From contig NZ_JAEINN010000002.1 of assembly GCF_016342405.1 (NCBI RefSeq), positions 62,001 through 126,000 of the forward strand: a stretch of DNA of 64,000 nucleotides, in the 5' to 3' direction. Position 1 is the first letter of the stretch; each line of letters starts with the position of its first letter. Of this stretch, positions 51,096 through 61,740 are shown piece after piece. This stretch comes from Maridesulfovibrio ferrireducens. GTDB taxonomy: Bacteria; Desulfobacterota; Desulfovibrionia; Desulfovibrionales; Desulfovibrionaceae. Position numbers and translations under genes: made by a program. The notes under the pieces are model-generated. The model searched no databases, had not been told where the DNA came from, and saw only the letters and a program-made list of their open reading frames with translations.

Positions 51096-52325
51096 ATGAA
51101 TGGTGATACCTTGAAATTTAATAATTTTTTAGAATTTAGCGAGTATTTGGACGAGCTTGGCCTTTTTCATATGGATTTGAGCCTCGATAGAATGGAAGAA
51201 TTTGTATGTAAATGGGGGGCTAAAGGCGATTTACCTGTTATCCATGTGGTGGGAACCAATGGAAAAGGGTCAACTTCAACTTATTTAACTTATATAGCGA
51301 TGGAGTCCGGCTTGAAGGTCGGAACTTTCACTTCACCTCACTTTGTGACCCCTCGCGAACGAGTCACTGTTGATGGTCAGATGTTGTCTGAAGATGAATG
51401 GTGTCATCTTGCCAACATGGTGATGGAGATTGCTCCTGATGTGGGTTTGACTTATTTTGAATTGCTTACCTGCATGGCTTTAGTCGCGTTTAAAGAACAC
51501 GGTGTCGATCTCGCCGTGATGGAAGCAGGGCTTGGCGGGCGTTTTGACGCGACCAATACTCTTGATCCTGATTTAACAGTCTTTACGCCAATCGGGCTTG
51601 ATCATGAAAAAATACTTGGTGCGACTATCGAACTTATTGCCGCAGATAAAGCTGATGCTATGCGAAAGAGCGGAATTGCCGTTACATCTATTCAGACTGA
51701 TGAGGTAATGAATGTTTTGCACTTACGCGCTGAGCAGTTAGGCGTTGAGTTTCATCATGCCGAAAGAATGAACGGAATTTCAGACTTATCGCCGACTCTT
51801 TCAGGCGTGCATCAAATGCAGAATGCTCATTTAGCCGTGTGCGCATGGTCATTTTTCTGTGATAATAAAGATTTGCAGTTTAACAAATCTCAGATTCGCG
51901 AAGGGGTAAAAAAAGCTTTTATTCCCGGTAGATTGCAAATAGTTAAGGCTGATAGAACCTATATTCTGGACGGCGCACATAACCTTCATGCCTTTAAAGC
52001 TCTTGAGTCGGAATTAAAAAGATCGAAAATCGTGCTTGATGCGATTGTGTTTTCCTGCATGAAAGATAAGAATATAGCCCCTGTGAAAGATATCTTATTT
52101 GAATTGACGCAGGGGCCGATCATAACTTGTGGTATTCCTGAAAATGAAAGAGCCTGTTTGCCGGAAGATTTTATAGAGCGGTTCGGAACCAAAGTGTTGA
52201 CTGCTCCGTCACTTGATGAAGCATTGTCCTTATTACCTTCCGGTGACGGGACAGTACTAATTTGCGGTTCCTTGTATTTGCTCTCAGCTTTTTATACAAA
52301 GTATCCACGCTTTTTAATGAAGTAG
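51096..52325 (+). CDS. folC: Bifunctional folylpolyglutamate synthase / dihydrofolate synthase
   Basis: FolC adds glutamate to folates and, in bifunctional forms, makes dihydrofolate from dihydropteroate. The 409-aa protein has the ATP loop GTNGKGSTS (near residue 52-60), the second family motif TFTSPHFVTPRERVTV (in part), and HNLHAF close to the C-terminal domain. Its stop is followed by a hairpin (CCTTTG...CAAAGG) before selA. Confidence 0.95.
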   Translation: MNGDTLKFNNFLEFSEYLDELGLFHMDLSLDRMEEFVCKWGAKGDLPVIHVVGTNGKGSTSTYLTYIAMESGLKVGTFTSPHFVTPRERVTVDGQMLSEDEWCHLANMVMEIAPDVGLTYFELLTCMALVAFKEHGVDLAVMEAGLGGRFDATNTLDPDLTVFTPIGLDHEKILGATIELIAADKADAMRKSGIAVTSIQTDEVMNVLHLRAEQLGVEFHHAERMNGISDLSPTLSGVHQMQNAHLAVCAWSFFCDNKDLQFNKSQIREGVKKAFIPGRLQIVKADRTYILDGAHNLHAFKALESELKRSKIVLDAIVFSCMKDKNIAPVKDILFELTQGPIITCGIPENERACLPEDFIERFGTKVLTAPSLDEALSLLPSGDGTVLICGSLYLLSAFYTKYPRFLMK

Positions 52326-52368
52326 TAAGACAAGCGCCTTTGGCGATCAAAGGTTTTAGGAGAAATAA

Positions 52369-53775
52369 TTGTCTAATCTTTTCAAATTTCTGCCGTCAGT
52401 AGATTCTGTGCTTACCAGATTAGAGGAAGAGGGTGCTCTCAGCGGTGTTCCTCGTACTCTAGTTAGAGATCTGGTTAACGGTTTTCTTGATGTGTGCCGT
52501 GAAGAAATCAAGTCCGGAATTATTACGGCTGAAGATCAGCTCTCGCTTGATGCTCTTTTCCCGCGCTTGACTTGCCATGTGCGGGCCGGAGCGCGTCCGC
52601 ATTTTCGTAGAGTTTTGAATGCGACGGGTGTGGTTGTTCATACCAATCTGGGCCGTTCGTTGCTTGCTGATTCAGCGGTGAAAGCTGTTACAGAAGCTTG
52701 CGGATCATATTCTAATCTTGAATTTGATCTGAAAACCGGAGAGCGCGGCAGTCGCTACAGTCATGTAGAAAAGCTTGTCTGTGATATTACAGGCGCGGAA
52801 GCTGCGCTGGTTGTGAATAATAATGCCTCGGCAGTTCTGATTACTCTTGAAACTCTTGCCGCGGGCCGCGAGGCTGTTGTTTCACGCGGTCAGCTTGTAG
52901 AGATTGGCGGCTCCTTCCGTATTCCTGACGTTATGACAAAGAGCGGAGCTATCCTGCATGAGGTGGGCGCGACCAACAGAACCCATCCGCATGATTATGA
53001 AGGCGCGATTAATGACAACACTGCGCTGCTTATGAAAGTGCATACTTCAAATTTCAGGGTGATCGGTTTTACTAAAGAAGTTTCGGGTGCGGAGCTGGTA
53101 GAACTGGGCACTAAATATAATCTGCCGGTTTATGAAGATCTCGGCAGCGGCAACCTGACAAATTTTGCGGGCCTCGGCCTGATGCGGGAACCGACAGTTC
53201 AGGAAGTTGTGTCTGAAGGCGTAGACGTTGTTTCTTTTTCCGGTGATAAAGTTCTGGGCGGTCCACAAGCCGGAGTTATTGTCGGTAAAAAGAAATATAT
53301 TGATATGATCAAAAAGAATCCTCTGAATAGAGTGGTTCGTATTGATAAAATGACGCTGGCTGCGTTGGAAGCTACTTTGCGGCTTTATCTGGACCCCGAG
53401 ACAGCCATGAAACAAGTGCCGACCATACGCATGATTATGGAAAAGCCGGAATCTCTACAGCTCAGAGCGCAATCTCTTTCGCGCGTTCTGGATAGATTTC
53501 TGGGTGATAACGTTACCCTTGATGTCCGTGAGGGTGTTTCCAGAGTCGGGGGCGGTGCGTTTCCTGAGCAGGATTTAAAAACTTTTCTGGTAACCGTGAT
53601 TCCACAGGGAGATCTTTCTGTGCCGGAACTGAAAGAACGGTTGCTTTCATCTGATCCGCCGCTGGTAGGGCGTATAGAAGATGATGCCTTTTGTCTTGAT
53701 CCGCGAACTCTTACACAAATTGAATATCATATGGTGGCTGAGTCGATTTCACAGGCCCTTAATCTTGATAAATAA
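52369..53775 (+). CDS. selA: L-seryl-tRNA(Sec) selenium transferase
   Basis: SelA converts Ser-tRNA(Sec) to Sec-tRNA(Sec) with selenophosphate. The 468-aa protein begins at a TTG (52369) with AGGAG 6 nt upstream. Features are VHTNLGRSLL and the PLP-lysine segment VSFSGDKVLGGPQAG (Lys near 308). Together with selB downstream and the tRNA-Sec elsewhere this indicates a selenoprotein-making host such as a sulfate reducer. Confidence 0.96.
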   Translation: MSNLFKFLPSVDSVLTRLEEEGALSGVPRTLVRDLVNGFLDVCREEIKSGIITAEDQLSLDALFPRLTCHVRAGARPHFRRVLNATGVVVHTNLGRSLLADSAVKAVTEACGSYSNLEFDLKTGERGSRYSHVEKLVCDITGAEAALVVNNNASAVLITLETLAAGREAVVSRGQLVEIGGSFRIPDVMTKSGAILHEVGATNRTHPHDYEGAINDNTALLMKVHTSNFRVIGFTKEVSGAELVELGTKYNLPVYEDLGSGNLTNFAGLGLMREPTVQEVVSEGVDVVSFSGDKVLGGPQAGVIVGKKKYIDMIKKNPLNRVVRIDKMTLAALEATLRLYLDPETAMKQVPTIRMIMEKPESLQLRAQSLSRVLDRFLGDNVTLDVREGVSRVGGGAFPEQDLKTFLVTVIPQGDLSVPELKERLLSSDPPLVGRIEDDAFCLDPRTLTQIEYHMVAESISQALNLDK

Positions 53776-53786
53776 AAGGATTTAAC

Positions 53787-55175
53787 ATGAATAAAATGCT
53801 TGAACATAAAACAAAAAGTTGCTGGGAATTATTTCAGGATGAAGAACATCAGCAGGCTATGGATGATCTTAGCGCACGTTACATTGATTTTTTGAGCCGT
53901 TGTAAAACTGAGCGTGAAACAATCAAGTATGTTGAAGAAGTTCTGCTCGAAGCCGGTTTTGATGATTACATCGGTTCCGATAATTGTTTCCGTTCGTTCA
54001 AGGACAAGACAATCTTTATTGCCCGTAAAGGTAAAAAGACTCTTTCTGATGGATTCAGACTGGTCGGTGCTCACGCGGATACTCCCCGTCTCGATCTGAA
54101 ACAGCATCCCCTTTATGAAGATTTGGGTCTCGGCATGGCTAAAACTCATTACTACGGCGGCATCAGAAAATATCAGTGGCTCGCACGTCCACTTTCTTTG
54201 CATGGTGTGGTTGTAAAAACTAACGGCGAAAAAGTTGATGTTGTCATAGGTGAAGATCTTAACGATCCAGTCCTTACTATTTTAGATCTTCTGCCGCACC
54301 TTGCTTACAAGCAGGTTGAAAAAAAGGTCAGTGATGCTTTTGAAGGCGAAAAGTTAAATATCCTTATGGGACATTCTCTTTCATTTTCAAAAGATGATAG
54401 CGAAGATAGTGATGAAAAAACTAAACCATCCGTTAAACGTAAAATTTTGGAAATATTGAACGAGAAATACGGCATCATCGAAGAAGACTTTTTCAGCTCG
54501 GAAATGCACATCGTTCCAGCCGGGCCTGCCCGCTATGTCGGACTGGATAAGTCTATGGTCGGTGGATACGGACAGGATGACCGTTCCTGCGTATTCTTGG
54601 CACTCGAAGCATTTCTTTCCGAACCTGAGCCGGACCATGCACAGATTGTGCTGTTCTACGATAAAGAAGAAGTCGGTTCCGAAGGTTCAACCGGCGCCAA
54701 GTCACTTTTCTTTGAATACTGCCTCGAAGATCTCATTGAAGCATGGGAACCCGGCATGAAGATGTCCCGCATTATGATGGCGGGTAAGGCTCTTTCAACT
54801 GACGTGCACGCCGCAATCGACCCTGATTATCAGGATGTGCATGAAAAGCTGAACTCCGCTTATCTCGGTTACGGTCCATGTTTTTGCAAGTTTACCGGAC
54901 ATAGAGGTAAGGTTGGCGCAAATGACGCACATGCCGAATATGTAGGCTGGTTGCGTAATATTTTAGCTGACGCAGAAGTTCCATGGCAGATGGCTGAACT
55001 CGGCAAGGTAGACATGGGCGGCGGCGGAACTGTTGCAAAATTCCTGGCACTCTACGGAATGGACGTTATAGATTTCGGGCCTCCGGTTCTTTCCATGCAC
55101 AGTCCGTTTGAACTGACAAGCAAAGTTGATCTTTATGCTACCAAGTTAGCTTTCAGTACTTTTTTGCGTAGTTAA
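53787..55175 (+). CDS. M18 family aminopeptidase
   Basis: This 462-aa metalloaminopeptidase removes N-terminal acidic residues. The zinc-site segments are GAHADTPRLDL (about residue 92), DKEEVGSEGSTG (about 291), TDVHAAIDPDY (about 333) and LSMHSPFEL (about 442). It lies between selA and selB with short gaps, in what looks like a three-gene operon. Its link to selenocysteine is not obvious. Confidence 0.94.
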   Translation: MNKMLEHKTKSCWELFQDEEHQQAMDDLSARYIDFLSRCKTERETIKYVEEVLLEAGFDDYIGSDNCFRSFKDKTIFIARKGKKTLSDGFRLVGAHADTPRLDLKQHPLYEDLGLGMAKTHYYGGIRKYQWLARPLSLHGVVVKTNGEKVDVVIGEDLNDPVLTILDLLPHLAYKQVEKKVSDAFEGEKLNILMGHSLSFSKDDSEDSDEKTKPSVKRKILEILNEKYGIIEEDFFSSEMHIVPAGPARYVGLDKSMVGGYGQDDRSCVFLALEAFLSEPEPDHAQIVLFYDKEEVGSEGSTGAKSLFFEYCLEDLIEAWEPGMKMSRIMMAGKALSTDVHAAIDPDYQDVHEKLNSAYLGYGPCFCKFTGHRGKVGANDAHAEYVGWLRNILADAEVPWQMAELGKVDMGGGGTVAKFLALYGMDVIDFGPPVLSMHSPFELTSKVDLYATKLAFSTFLRS

Positions 55176-55232
55176 TTTACTAAAAGTTTTTCCCTTTGGT
55201 CGCCGAAGGCAAATTTTTTTTAAGGAGCATAA

Positions 55233-57146
55233 ATGCCTGTAGTTATGGGGACAGCTGGTCATATTGATCACGGTAAGACCAGCTTGATTAAGGCTCTTAC
55301 CGGAACTGATTGCGACAGACTTGCTGAAGAGAAAAAGCGCGGCATCACCATTGAATTAGGTTTTGCCAGCCTAGATCTGGGCGGTAACCGTCAGCTCAGT
55401 ATTATTGATGTTCCCGGCCATGAAAAGTTTGTTAAAAACATGGTTGCCGGAGCGGCGGGGATTGATTTTGTTCTGCTGGTAATAGCGGCGGACGAAGGCG
55501 TAATGCCTCAGACCCGTGAACATTTGGAAATATGTACGCTACTTGGGATTGAGCGCGGCTTTGTGGTGCTCACCAAAGTTGATATGGTCGATGAAGAATG
55601 GCTTGCGCTCGTTAAAGAAGATGTAAGTGAGTTTCTGGCCCCGAGCTTTTTAGCCGAGGCCCCGATTTACGGCGTTTCTTCGCATACGGGACAAGGCCTT
55701 GATGAACTTAAAACTGCGCTTGCCGATTTCATGGATAGTTTTTCTCCTAAACGAAGAACTGACCTTGCACGGCTGCCTATAGATAGAATCTTTACAATGA
55801 AAGGGCATGGCACCGTCGTCACGGGCACGCTCATTTCCGGTCAGCTTTCAGTGGGCGACGATGTTGTAATTTATCCCGCCATGACTGAAACGAAAGTACG
55901 CAGTCTGCAATCTCATGGCGGTTCTGTTGAAACAGCTCCTGCCGGACGCAGAACAGCGGTCAACCTTCACGGTGTTGAAGTTGATGATATTGAGCGCGGT
56001 GAAGTTGTGGGCAAACCGGGCACGTTGTTTCCGTCAACTGTATGGGATGTAGAGATAACCTGTCTTCCGTCCTCGCCGCGATCTTTGAAGCATCGTAAAG
56101 AAGTTCATTTTCATCATGGTTCAAAAGAAACTATGGCGAAAGTGTATTTTCTGGATAGAGAAAAGCTCGTCAAAGGTGAGCGCGCGGTCTGCCAAATCCG
56201 TTTCGATCAGCCCATGACAGGTGTTTATGGCGACAGAATCGTAATTCGCTCATTCTCGCCGCTGAGGACCATTGCAGGGGGAAGCATAATAAATCCTATG
56301 GGAAGCAAGGTTAAACGTTTCTCGGATGACGTTAAGCGCTTAGAATCACTGATTGGTGCTAGTCCAGAAGATCTGATTCTCACACAGCTTGAACTTGCGG
56401 GTAACGCAGGGCTGAATTTTCAGGAACTGTCCATCATGACAGACGTGGCATCCAAGCCGCTTGAAAAGTTATTGCAGTCCCTAGGCGGTCAGCAGAAAGT
56501 ATTCCTGTATGATAAAGAAAGCCGCAGTTATATTTTCGGTGGGCATTATGAAAGTCTTGTGAGTGGATTTATAAAATATTTAGAAGATTTTCATAAAAAA
56601 GAACCTATGAAGCCCGGTGTAACCAAGAGTGAAATAGGTTCCGCATGGGGCAAGGGGCTTGCTGCCAAGCTTTTCCATTCGATAGTTGAAAGGCTTACTA
56701 AAAAGAATGAAATCGTAGTGGCTCAAGATATTATACATCTTCCCGGTCACAAGGTTTCAATGGCTTCCGATCAGCAGAAGTTGCGCGATATCTTATTTGA
56801 TGCCTACGATAAGGGCGGACTGACTCCGCCGAATGTTAAGGATATTCTGGAGCCGCTTGATCTGCTATTCAAAGAGGCTGCGCCTGTGTTTAAGCTGTTG
56901 CAGGATGAAGGGGCAATTGTAAGAATCAACGATAGTTTATATTTTGCCACATCCGCGATTGAAAAGCTTAAAGTTATTCTTGAGGGATATTTCGCAGACA
57001 ATTTAGAATTAGGGCCGCCCGATTTTAAAGAGCTGACGAATCTGTCCAGAAAGTTTGCTATACCGCTTCTTGAGTTCATGGATAAAGAAAAGTTCACCAT
57101 GCGGGTGGGCGATAAGCGCAGACTGAGAAAAACCGGTGTGGTTTAA
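55233..57146 (+). CDS. selB: Selenocysteine-specific elongation factor SelB
   Basis: SelB brings Sec-tRNA(Sec) to UGA codons with an SECIS element. The 637-aa GTPase begins with the P-loop [10 protein letters not shown] (residues 8-17), DVPGHE and TKVD. Domains II-III follow. The C-terminal winged-helix repeats that bind the SECIS hairpin (about 380-637) are present. The ribosome-binding site is AAGGAG. A terminator follows at 57176. Confidence 0.96.
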   Translation: MPVVMGTAGHIDHGKTSLIKALTGTDCDRLAEEKKRGITIELGFASLDLGGNRQLSIIDVPGHEKFVKNMVAGAAGIDFVLLVIAADEGVMPQTREHLEICTLLGIERGFVVLTKVDMVDEEWLALVKEDVSEFLAPSFLAEAPIYGVSSHTGQGLDELKTALADFMDSFSPKRRTDLARLPIDRIFTMKGHGTVVTGTLISGQLSVGDDVVIYPAMTETKVRSLQSHGGSVETAPAGRRTAVNLHGVEVDDIERGEVVGKPGTLFPSTVWDVEITCLPSSPRSLKHRKEVHFHHGSKETMAKVYFLDREKLVKGERAVCQIRFDQPMTGVYGDRIVIRSFSPLRTIAGGSIINPMGSKVKRFSDDVKRLESLIGASPEDLILTQLELAGNAGLNFQELSIMTDVASKPLEKLLQSLGGQQKVFLYDKESRSYIFGGHYESLVSGFIKYLEDFHKKEPMKPGVTKSEIGSAWGKGLAAKLFHSIVERLTKKNEIVVAQDIIHLPGHKVSMASDQQKLRDILFDAYDKGGLTPPNVKDILEPLDLLFKEAAPVFKLLQDEGAIVRINDSLYFATSAIEKLKVILEGYFADNLELGPPDFKELTNLSRKFAIPLLEFMDKEKFTMRVGDKRRLRKTGVV

Positions 57147-57175
57147 AGCTATGCTGTGATTGATATAAATATATG

Positions 57176-57209
57176 CGGAATCAAGTTTATGCTTGGTTCC
57201 GTTTTTTTT
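57176..57209 (+). terminator. Terminator after selB
   Basis: CGGAATCAAG (57176-57185) pairs with CTTGGTTCCG (57192-57201) with one G-T pair and a 6-nt loop, then eight T. Confidence 0.9.
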
Positions 57210-57245
57210 GTAATACAGATTTAAATACATAAATCAGGAGTAAAT

Positions 57246-57686
57246 ATGGAAGGTTTCGACATCAAAAAAGTGATTGAAGAAGGTATCCCGTTTGACCTTT
57301 TCTTAGGTCTCAAGGTTGAACACTTAGAGCATGGCTATGCAAAACTGCGTTTGCCTTATCGTCCTGAGTTCATAGGCGACCCGAGGCGTCCGGCATTGCA
57401 TGGCGGCGTTATATCCATGCTTATTGATACCTGCGGCGGAACAGCTGTATGGGCATCGGGAGATGTGCGGGATCGTGTTTCCACAATTGATATGCGCGTG
57501 GACTATCTGCGTCCCGCTGGACCGGAAGACCTTATAGCCGAGGCCCGTGTAAGGTTGCTTGGCAACAGGGTGGGGAATAGCCAGATTACCGTTTATTCTG
57601 CATCTGACCCTGATTTGATTGTTGCGGAGGGGCGCGCTGTTTATAATGTGCGGAAACATTCTGATGATGTGTTGTGTGAGGAATAA
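57246..57686 (+). CDS. PaaI-type hotdog thioesterase
   Basis: This 146-aa protein is a hotdog thioesterase. The motif LHGGVISMLIDTCGG (about residues 50-64) is typical of PaaI/YbgC-like acyl-CoA thioesterases. The reaction is hydrolysis of acyl-CoA thioesters; substrate not predicted. It is a single gene with GGAG 7 nt before the ATG. Confidence 0.9.
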   Translation: MEGFDIKKVIEEGIPFDLFLGLKVEHLEHGYAKLRLPYRPEFIGDPRRPALHGGVISMLIDTCGGTAVWASGDVRDRVSTIDMRVDYLRPAGPEDLIAEARVRLLGNRVGNSQITVYSASDPDLIVAEGRAVYNVRKHSDDVLCEE

Positions 57687-57783
57687 GAAAATTACGAGGC
57701 GGTATTTTCGCTCTGGATTAGTCAGCGGCTAATGGTGTATGAACCTTTGATCTTAAAAATAATATTTGTTCAGGGGTTCATAT

Positions 57784-59982
57784 ATGGGTTGTTGTATCGG
57801 GGCGGAGCATAATAATTGGTGTGCAAAACTTTCTAAGGAAGATTCTAAGATTGTTTATGTCGATGGGAATGGGAAGGAGTATTGTATATTTCATGCTCCG
57901 GCTGAGCATAAGTATGTGAGTAAATATGTTGAGGGGGTGGGGGAGAAGCCTGCATTGATTTCTGGGGATAAGTTTAATGCGAAGGTATTTAAGCGGATTC
58001 AGGGGGTTATTGATGCGGGGGTGGATGAGGAACGGGATAAGTTTCAAACTGAAGAGGCTTACCTGGATAGAGTAATAATGAATGTAAGTAGTGATAAGGA
58101 GCTTTCTGTAACGGTAGAATTATCAGAGTGTATTAAAGAAACAAGAGATTGGAATCCTCGATGTAATTTTGCGGGAACTGTTTTTTTTGATCAAATATTA
58201 TTTCATCATTTTGATGACGAAAATGTTTTGCCCCCAATAAATTTCTCTAACTGTCTATTTAAAAAAGAAGTTTCATTTTATAATTCATGTTTTAGTGGCC
58301 TTTTTTTCTTTACAGACACTGTCTTTGAGAACAACGCTTGTTTTAGTTGTAAGTGCCAAAAAGGTGCTTATTTTCTCGGGGCAATTTTTGAAAGAAGAGC
58401 TGATTTTAGAGATATAGATGTTAAAGGTCTTTCTAATTTTACAAGTAGTCAATTTTGTTGTGAAGCATGGTTTTATCAAAGCAATTTTCATGGGAAAACT
58501 ATTTTTAAAGAAAGTTACTTTAAAGGTGGTCCTGAGTTTGATCATATTAATTTTTATGAAGAGGTGAGTTTTGAAGATGTTTTTTTTGAAAAATATGTTT
58601 TATTCGCTTCGACACATTTTCACGGAGAAGCTGGATTTGAAAGTACGTCTTTTAAAAATGGAGTAGATTTTCAAGTTACTGAGTTTCATGGTTTTGCAAA
58701 TTTCAAAAAAACATTTTTTTTAAATAATTCTAGGCTATTGTCTCGATTTTGCAAGTTTCATGGTGGTGTAAGTTTTAATGATAGTGTGTTTGGATATGGT
58801 CCTAATATTTCTGAATGTGAATTTTCTGAAAATGTATCTTTCAAACCTTCAAGCGTTAACGGTTCTGTTGAAATTGAGTCATGTAAATTTTTTAAAGATT
58901 TAAGTTACATATGTATTAATAGCAGTAAGATCTTTTTTAAAAAGAATAGAGTTATGGGTGTTGCTACTTTTTCTGATTCTGAATTTAATGAGTTAAGGAT
59001 TAGTGATTCAACTTTTGAAAGTCAGGTGCTTTTTAAAAATACAAATTTTGGTGATTTGCTAGAAGTTAAAGATTGTACTTTCGAAAAGACTGCTAATTTT
59101 AATAATGCAACTTTTGTTGATACCACTACGAAGATCACAGATTCTTTATTTAATAGCTGGGTATATTTTAGAGATGTTGATTTTGGAGGTCCTACTAGTT
59201 TTGATGGGACTATCTGTGAAAAGACTATTTTGATGGAAAGAGCAAATGTAAAAAAGTTATCTTTTATTAATATGAATATTGAATCGTTTAAATTTGTTGA
59301 ATGCAAATGGAATGAGTCTCATGGCTATGCCTCTATTTATGATGAAGAGGATTTGAATAAGAGTAAATCGTATTCGACGTTGGAAGAGATTTATAGAAGA
59401 CTTAAAAAAGGGGCTCGAGAGAGTACTGATGAAGTGCAAACTTCTAACTGGCATTACAAAGAAAAGGAAATGAATAGAAGGAATGTAAGTGGTACTGAAT
59501 CATTTCCTTTTTTACATTTTTTTATAATATTTGCTTCAATTTTAGCCGTTGGACACATTTTAGCAAACTACGGTTGTGCGTCATATCCCGCATTGGTGGG
59601 AATTGTTTTTACAATATTTTGTTATGTTTTATTTTTATGGGGTGAAGTTTCTAAGAATAAAGATTGGTTCTCTAAAATTTATCTCAATGTATATAATTCG
59701 ATTAGTGGATATGGTGAAAAGCCTGAAAAGGCACTAGGCGTACTAGGTGTGTTTATTCTATTAAGCATGGTGATTGTAGCCTTTTTGCCTGATCTTAAAG
59801 TTGTAAAGGAAGCTCAATCCTTAGATTTTCTGAGCACATGGCTCTGGTATCTACCACTCTCAAAAATAGACGCTCAGTCAGCAACAGGCTTAAATTCACT
59901 TTTTAGAGTGATTTGCAACATCCTCATCACCATCCAAGCCGCCCTATTCGCCTTCGCCCTGCGAAATAAATTACGCCGCTAA
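57784..59982 (+). CDS. Membrane pentapeptide-repeat protein
   Basis: From the ATG at 57784 (AGGGG upstream) the product is 732 aa. Residues about 120-525 consist of pentapeptide-like repeats (A/C/N-xLF/SFxx pattern, for example ANFKKTFFLNNSRLL), predicted to form a right-handed beta helix. Four hydrophobic segments follow (FFIIFASILAVGHILANYG, LVGIVFTIFCYVLFLWG, LGVFILLSMVIVAFL, ICNILITIQAALFAFAL). The last resembles an ion-channel or pore helix. Codons are much more AT-rich than in selB. It may be a signalling or channel protein; function is not known. Confidence 0.85.
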   Translation: MGCCIGAEHNNWCAKLSKEDSKIVYVDGNGKEYCIFHAPAEHKYVSKYVEGVGEKPALISGDKFNAKVFKRIQGVIDAGVDEERDKFQTEEAYLDRVIMNVSSDKELSVTVELSECIKETRDWNPRCNFAGTVFFDQILFHHFDDENVLPPINFSNCLFKKEVSFYNSCFSGLFFFTDTVFENNACFSCKCQKGAYFLGAIFERRADFRDIDVKGLSNFTSSQFCCEAWFYQSNFHGKTIFKESYFKGGPEFDHINFYEEVSFEDVFFEKYVLFASTHFHGEAGFESTSFKNGVDFQVTEFHGFANFKKTFFLNNSRLLSRFCKFHGGVSFNDSVFGYGPNISECEFSENVSFKPSSVNGSVEIESCKFFKDLSYICINSSKIFFKKNRVMGVATFSDSEFNELRISDSTFESQVLFKNTNFGDLLEVKDCTFEKTANFNNATFVDTTTKITDSLFNSWVYFRDVDFGGPTSFDGTICEKTILMERANVKKLSFINMNIESFKFVECKWNESHGYASIYDEEDLNKSKSYSTLEEIYRRLKKGARESTDEVQTSNWHYKEKEMNRRNVSGTESFPFLHFFIIFASILAVGHILANYGCASYPALVGIVFTIFCYVLFLWGEVSKNKDWFSKIYLNVYNSISGYGEKPEKALGVLGVFILLSMVIVAFLPDLKVVKEAQSLDFLSTWLWYLPLSKIDAQSATGLNSLFRVICNILITIQAALFAFALRNKLRR

Positions 59983-60005
59983 TAAAAATATAGCTTAAAT
60001 TAAAA

Positions 60006-60046
60006 AAAGCCCTCCGTTAACAAATCAAAGTTAATGGAGGGCTTTT
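60006..60046. terminator. Terminator after the pentapeptide protein
   Basis: AAAGCCCTCCGTTAAC (60006-60021) pairs with GTTAATGGAGGGCTTTT (60030-60046), with one mismatch. Flanked by A and T runs, so it works in both directions. The spacer 60047-60230 shows no gene. Confidence 0.88.
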
Positions 60047-60230
60047 CATATTTATTCAGCCGAAATGATAAAATTGGATAGTCGTATCGAATAACAAAAT
60101 TACCCGTTGGGTGCGATAAAAATGATTAAAGTCTAAGCGTTTAATATTGCTTAGAATTAAAGGAAGTGGGGACTGGCAAGGGTTTTGCGAGAGATTTTTA
60201 TGAAAATGTCTAGACCGGAAAAAGCGCATT

Positions 60231-60261
60231 AAAAAAGGGATCAGATTAATTCTGATCCCTT
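60231..60261 (-). terminator. Terminator of tRNA-His
   Basis: The stem AAGGGATCAGA (60235-60245) and TCTGATCCCTT (60251-60261) is an 11-bp perfect hairpin. On the minus strand it is followed by six T (60231-60236). It lies 10 nt after the tRNA end. Confidence 0.85.
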
Positions 60262-60271
60262 GATTATTCGC

Positions 60272-60348
60272 TGGGGTGAGTGAGGGGACTTGAACCCCCG
60301 GCCACTTGGGCCACAACCAAGTGCTCTACCAACTGAGCTACACCCACC
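60272..60348 (-). tRNA. tRNA-His (anticodon GTG)
   Basis: A full cloverleaf on the minus strand. The acceptor begins with the extra G-1 (opposite C73) used by His tRNAs, the anticodon loop reads TTGTGGC and the CCA is encoded. Confidence 0.95.
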
Positions 60349-60470
60349 GTGTCGAGAAACAGTGACTATCTAAACCCGGGAAAATGGTCAAGAAGTTTTT
60401 GAAAAAAAATGAAAAATAGTACATAAGAATCTTCATCAGACGGTAAAAATCAAAAATAAGGAAATATATA

Positions 60471-61721
60471 ATGGATAAATTAGTAATTGAAGGTGGAGTA
60501 GCTTTAAAGGGGCCTATCCGTGTAAGTGGAGCTAAAAATGCTGCGTTGCCGATTCTGCTCGCATGTCTTTTGCCTGAAGGACAGGTTAATCTGACCAATG
60601 TCCCGCGCCTTAGAGATATTCATACCACCCTTAAACTTCTGGATATTCTGGGCTGTGAGACTTCCTTTGATGGAAATAACGTCACCAGCATTGTTAAAGA
60701 CCTGAAAGTTGAGGCCCCTTATGACCTTGTTAAGACCATGAGAGCCTCTGTATTATGCCTTGGGCCTCTTTTGGCCTTGAAGGGTGAGGCGAAGGTGGCC
60801 CTGCCCGGTGGGTGCGCTATCGGGGCACGTCCTGTTGATTTGCATCTATCCGCATTTGAAAAGATGGGCGCGGAGTTTGATTTGGAATCGGGTTATATTC
60901 ATGGGCGTTGTGCTAAACTTAAAGGCGCTCATATCAATTTTGATTTTCCAACCGTTGGCGGCACGGAAAATGTGCTCATGGCTGCGGCGCTTGCAGATGG
61001 TAATTCAATAATTGAAAATGCCGCCCGCGAACCGGAAGTTGAAGATCTTGCAAATTTCCTTATTGCCTGCGGAGCAAAAATCACAGGACATGGAACCAGT
61101 GTTATTCGAGTTGAAGGCGTTTCTTCGCTGAAAGGATGTGATTATAAAATCATGCCTGACCGCATTGAGGCCGGAACTTATATGGTTGCCGCCGCAATAA
61201 CTGATGGGGAATTGCTTATTCAGGATTGCCCGTTCCATGATCTTGATGCTGTTGTTCAGAAATTGCGCGAAATGGGCGTGTTGGTTGAAGAGAAAAAAGA
61301 TGGTGTGCTTGTTCGCAGGAATGGAGAGTTGGTTGGCGTTGATATCACCACGCAGCCTTTCCCCGGTTTCCCTACAGATATGCAGGCCCAGCTTATGACT
61401 CTTATGTGTCTTGCCAAGGGCGCGGGAACAATCGAAGAAAAAATCTTCGAAAATAGATTTATGCACGTTCAGGAATTGCTCAGAATGGGTGCTAATATTA
61501 AACTTAAAGGCCGCACTGCTATGGTCCGAGGCGTTCCCGGTCTGACAGGAGCACCTGTGATGGCTTCTGATCTGCGCGCCAGTGCCTCGCTTGTTGTTGC
61601 CGCACTAGCGGCATCCGGCAGAACTGATGTTCAGCGTATTTACCATCTGGACAGAGGGTACGAAAGACTTGAAGAAAAACTTTGCGGAGTCGGGGCGAAA
61701 GTCTGGCGCGAAAAAGAATAG
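60471..61721 (+). CDS. murA: UDP-N-acetylglucosamine 1-carboxyvinyltransferase
   Basis: MurA is the first committed enzyme of peptidoglycan synthesis; it adds enolpyruvate to UDP-GlcNAc. The 416-aa protein has K22 in SGAKNAALP and the fosfomycin-target Cys115 in [13 protein letters not shown] (same number as in E. coli), plus the C-terminal RDRGYER-like [12 protein letters not shown]. The terminator 61775-61804 follows. Confidence 0.97.
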   Translation: MDKLVIEGGVALKGPIRVSGAKNAALPILLACLLPEGQVNLTNVPRLRDIHTTLKLLDILGCETSFDGNNVTSIVKDLKVEAPYDLVKTMRASVLCLGPLLALKGEAKVALPGGCAIGARPVDLHLSAFEKMGAEFDLESGYIHGRCAKLKGAHINFDFPTVGGTENVLMAAALADGNSIIENAAREPEVEDLANFLIACGAKITGHGTSVIRVEGVSSLKGCDYKIMPDRIEAGTYMVAAAITDGELLIQDCPFHDLDAVVQKLREMGVLVEEKKDGVLVRRNGELVGVDITTQPFPGFPTDMQAQLMTLMCLAKGAGTIEEKIFENRFMHVQELLRMGANIKLKGRTAMVRGVPGLTGAPVMASDLRASASLVVAALAASGRTDVQRIYHLDRGYERLEEKLCGVGAKVWREKE

Positions 61722-61740
61722 TTCTTAAGAATCACTGATT

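Noticed and set aside
49799-51106. 435-aa frame antisense to the integrase
   Set aside because: It is a shadow of int and runs through the tRNA gene.
51096-57146. Aminopeptidase as part of selenocysteine synthesis
   Set aside because: Only proximity supports this; M18 peptidases have no known role there.
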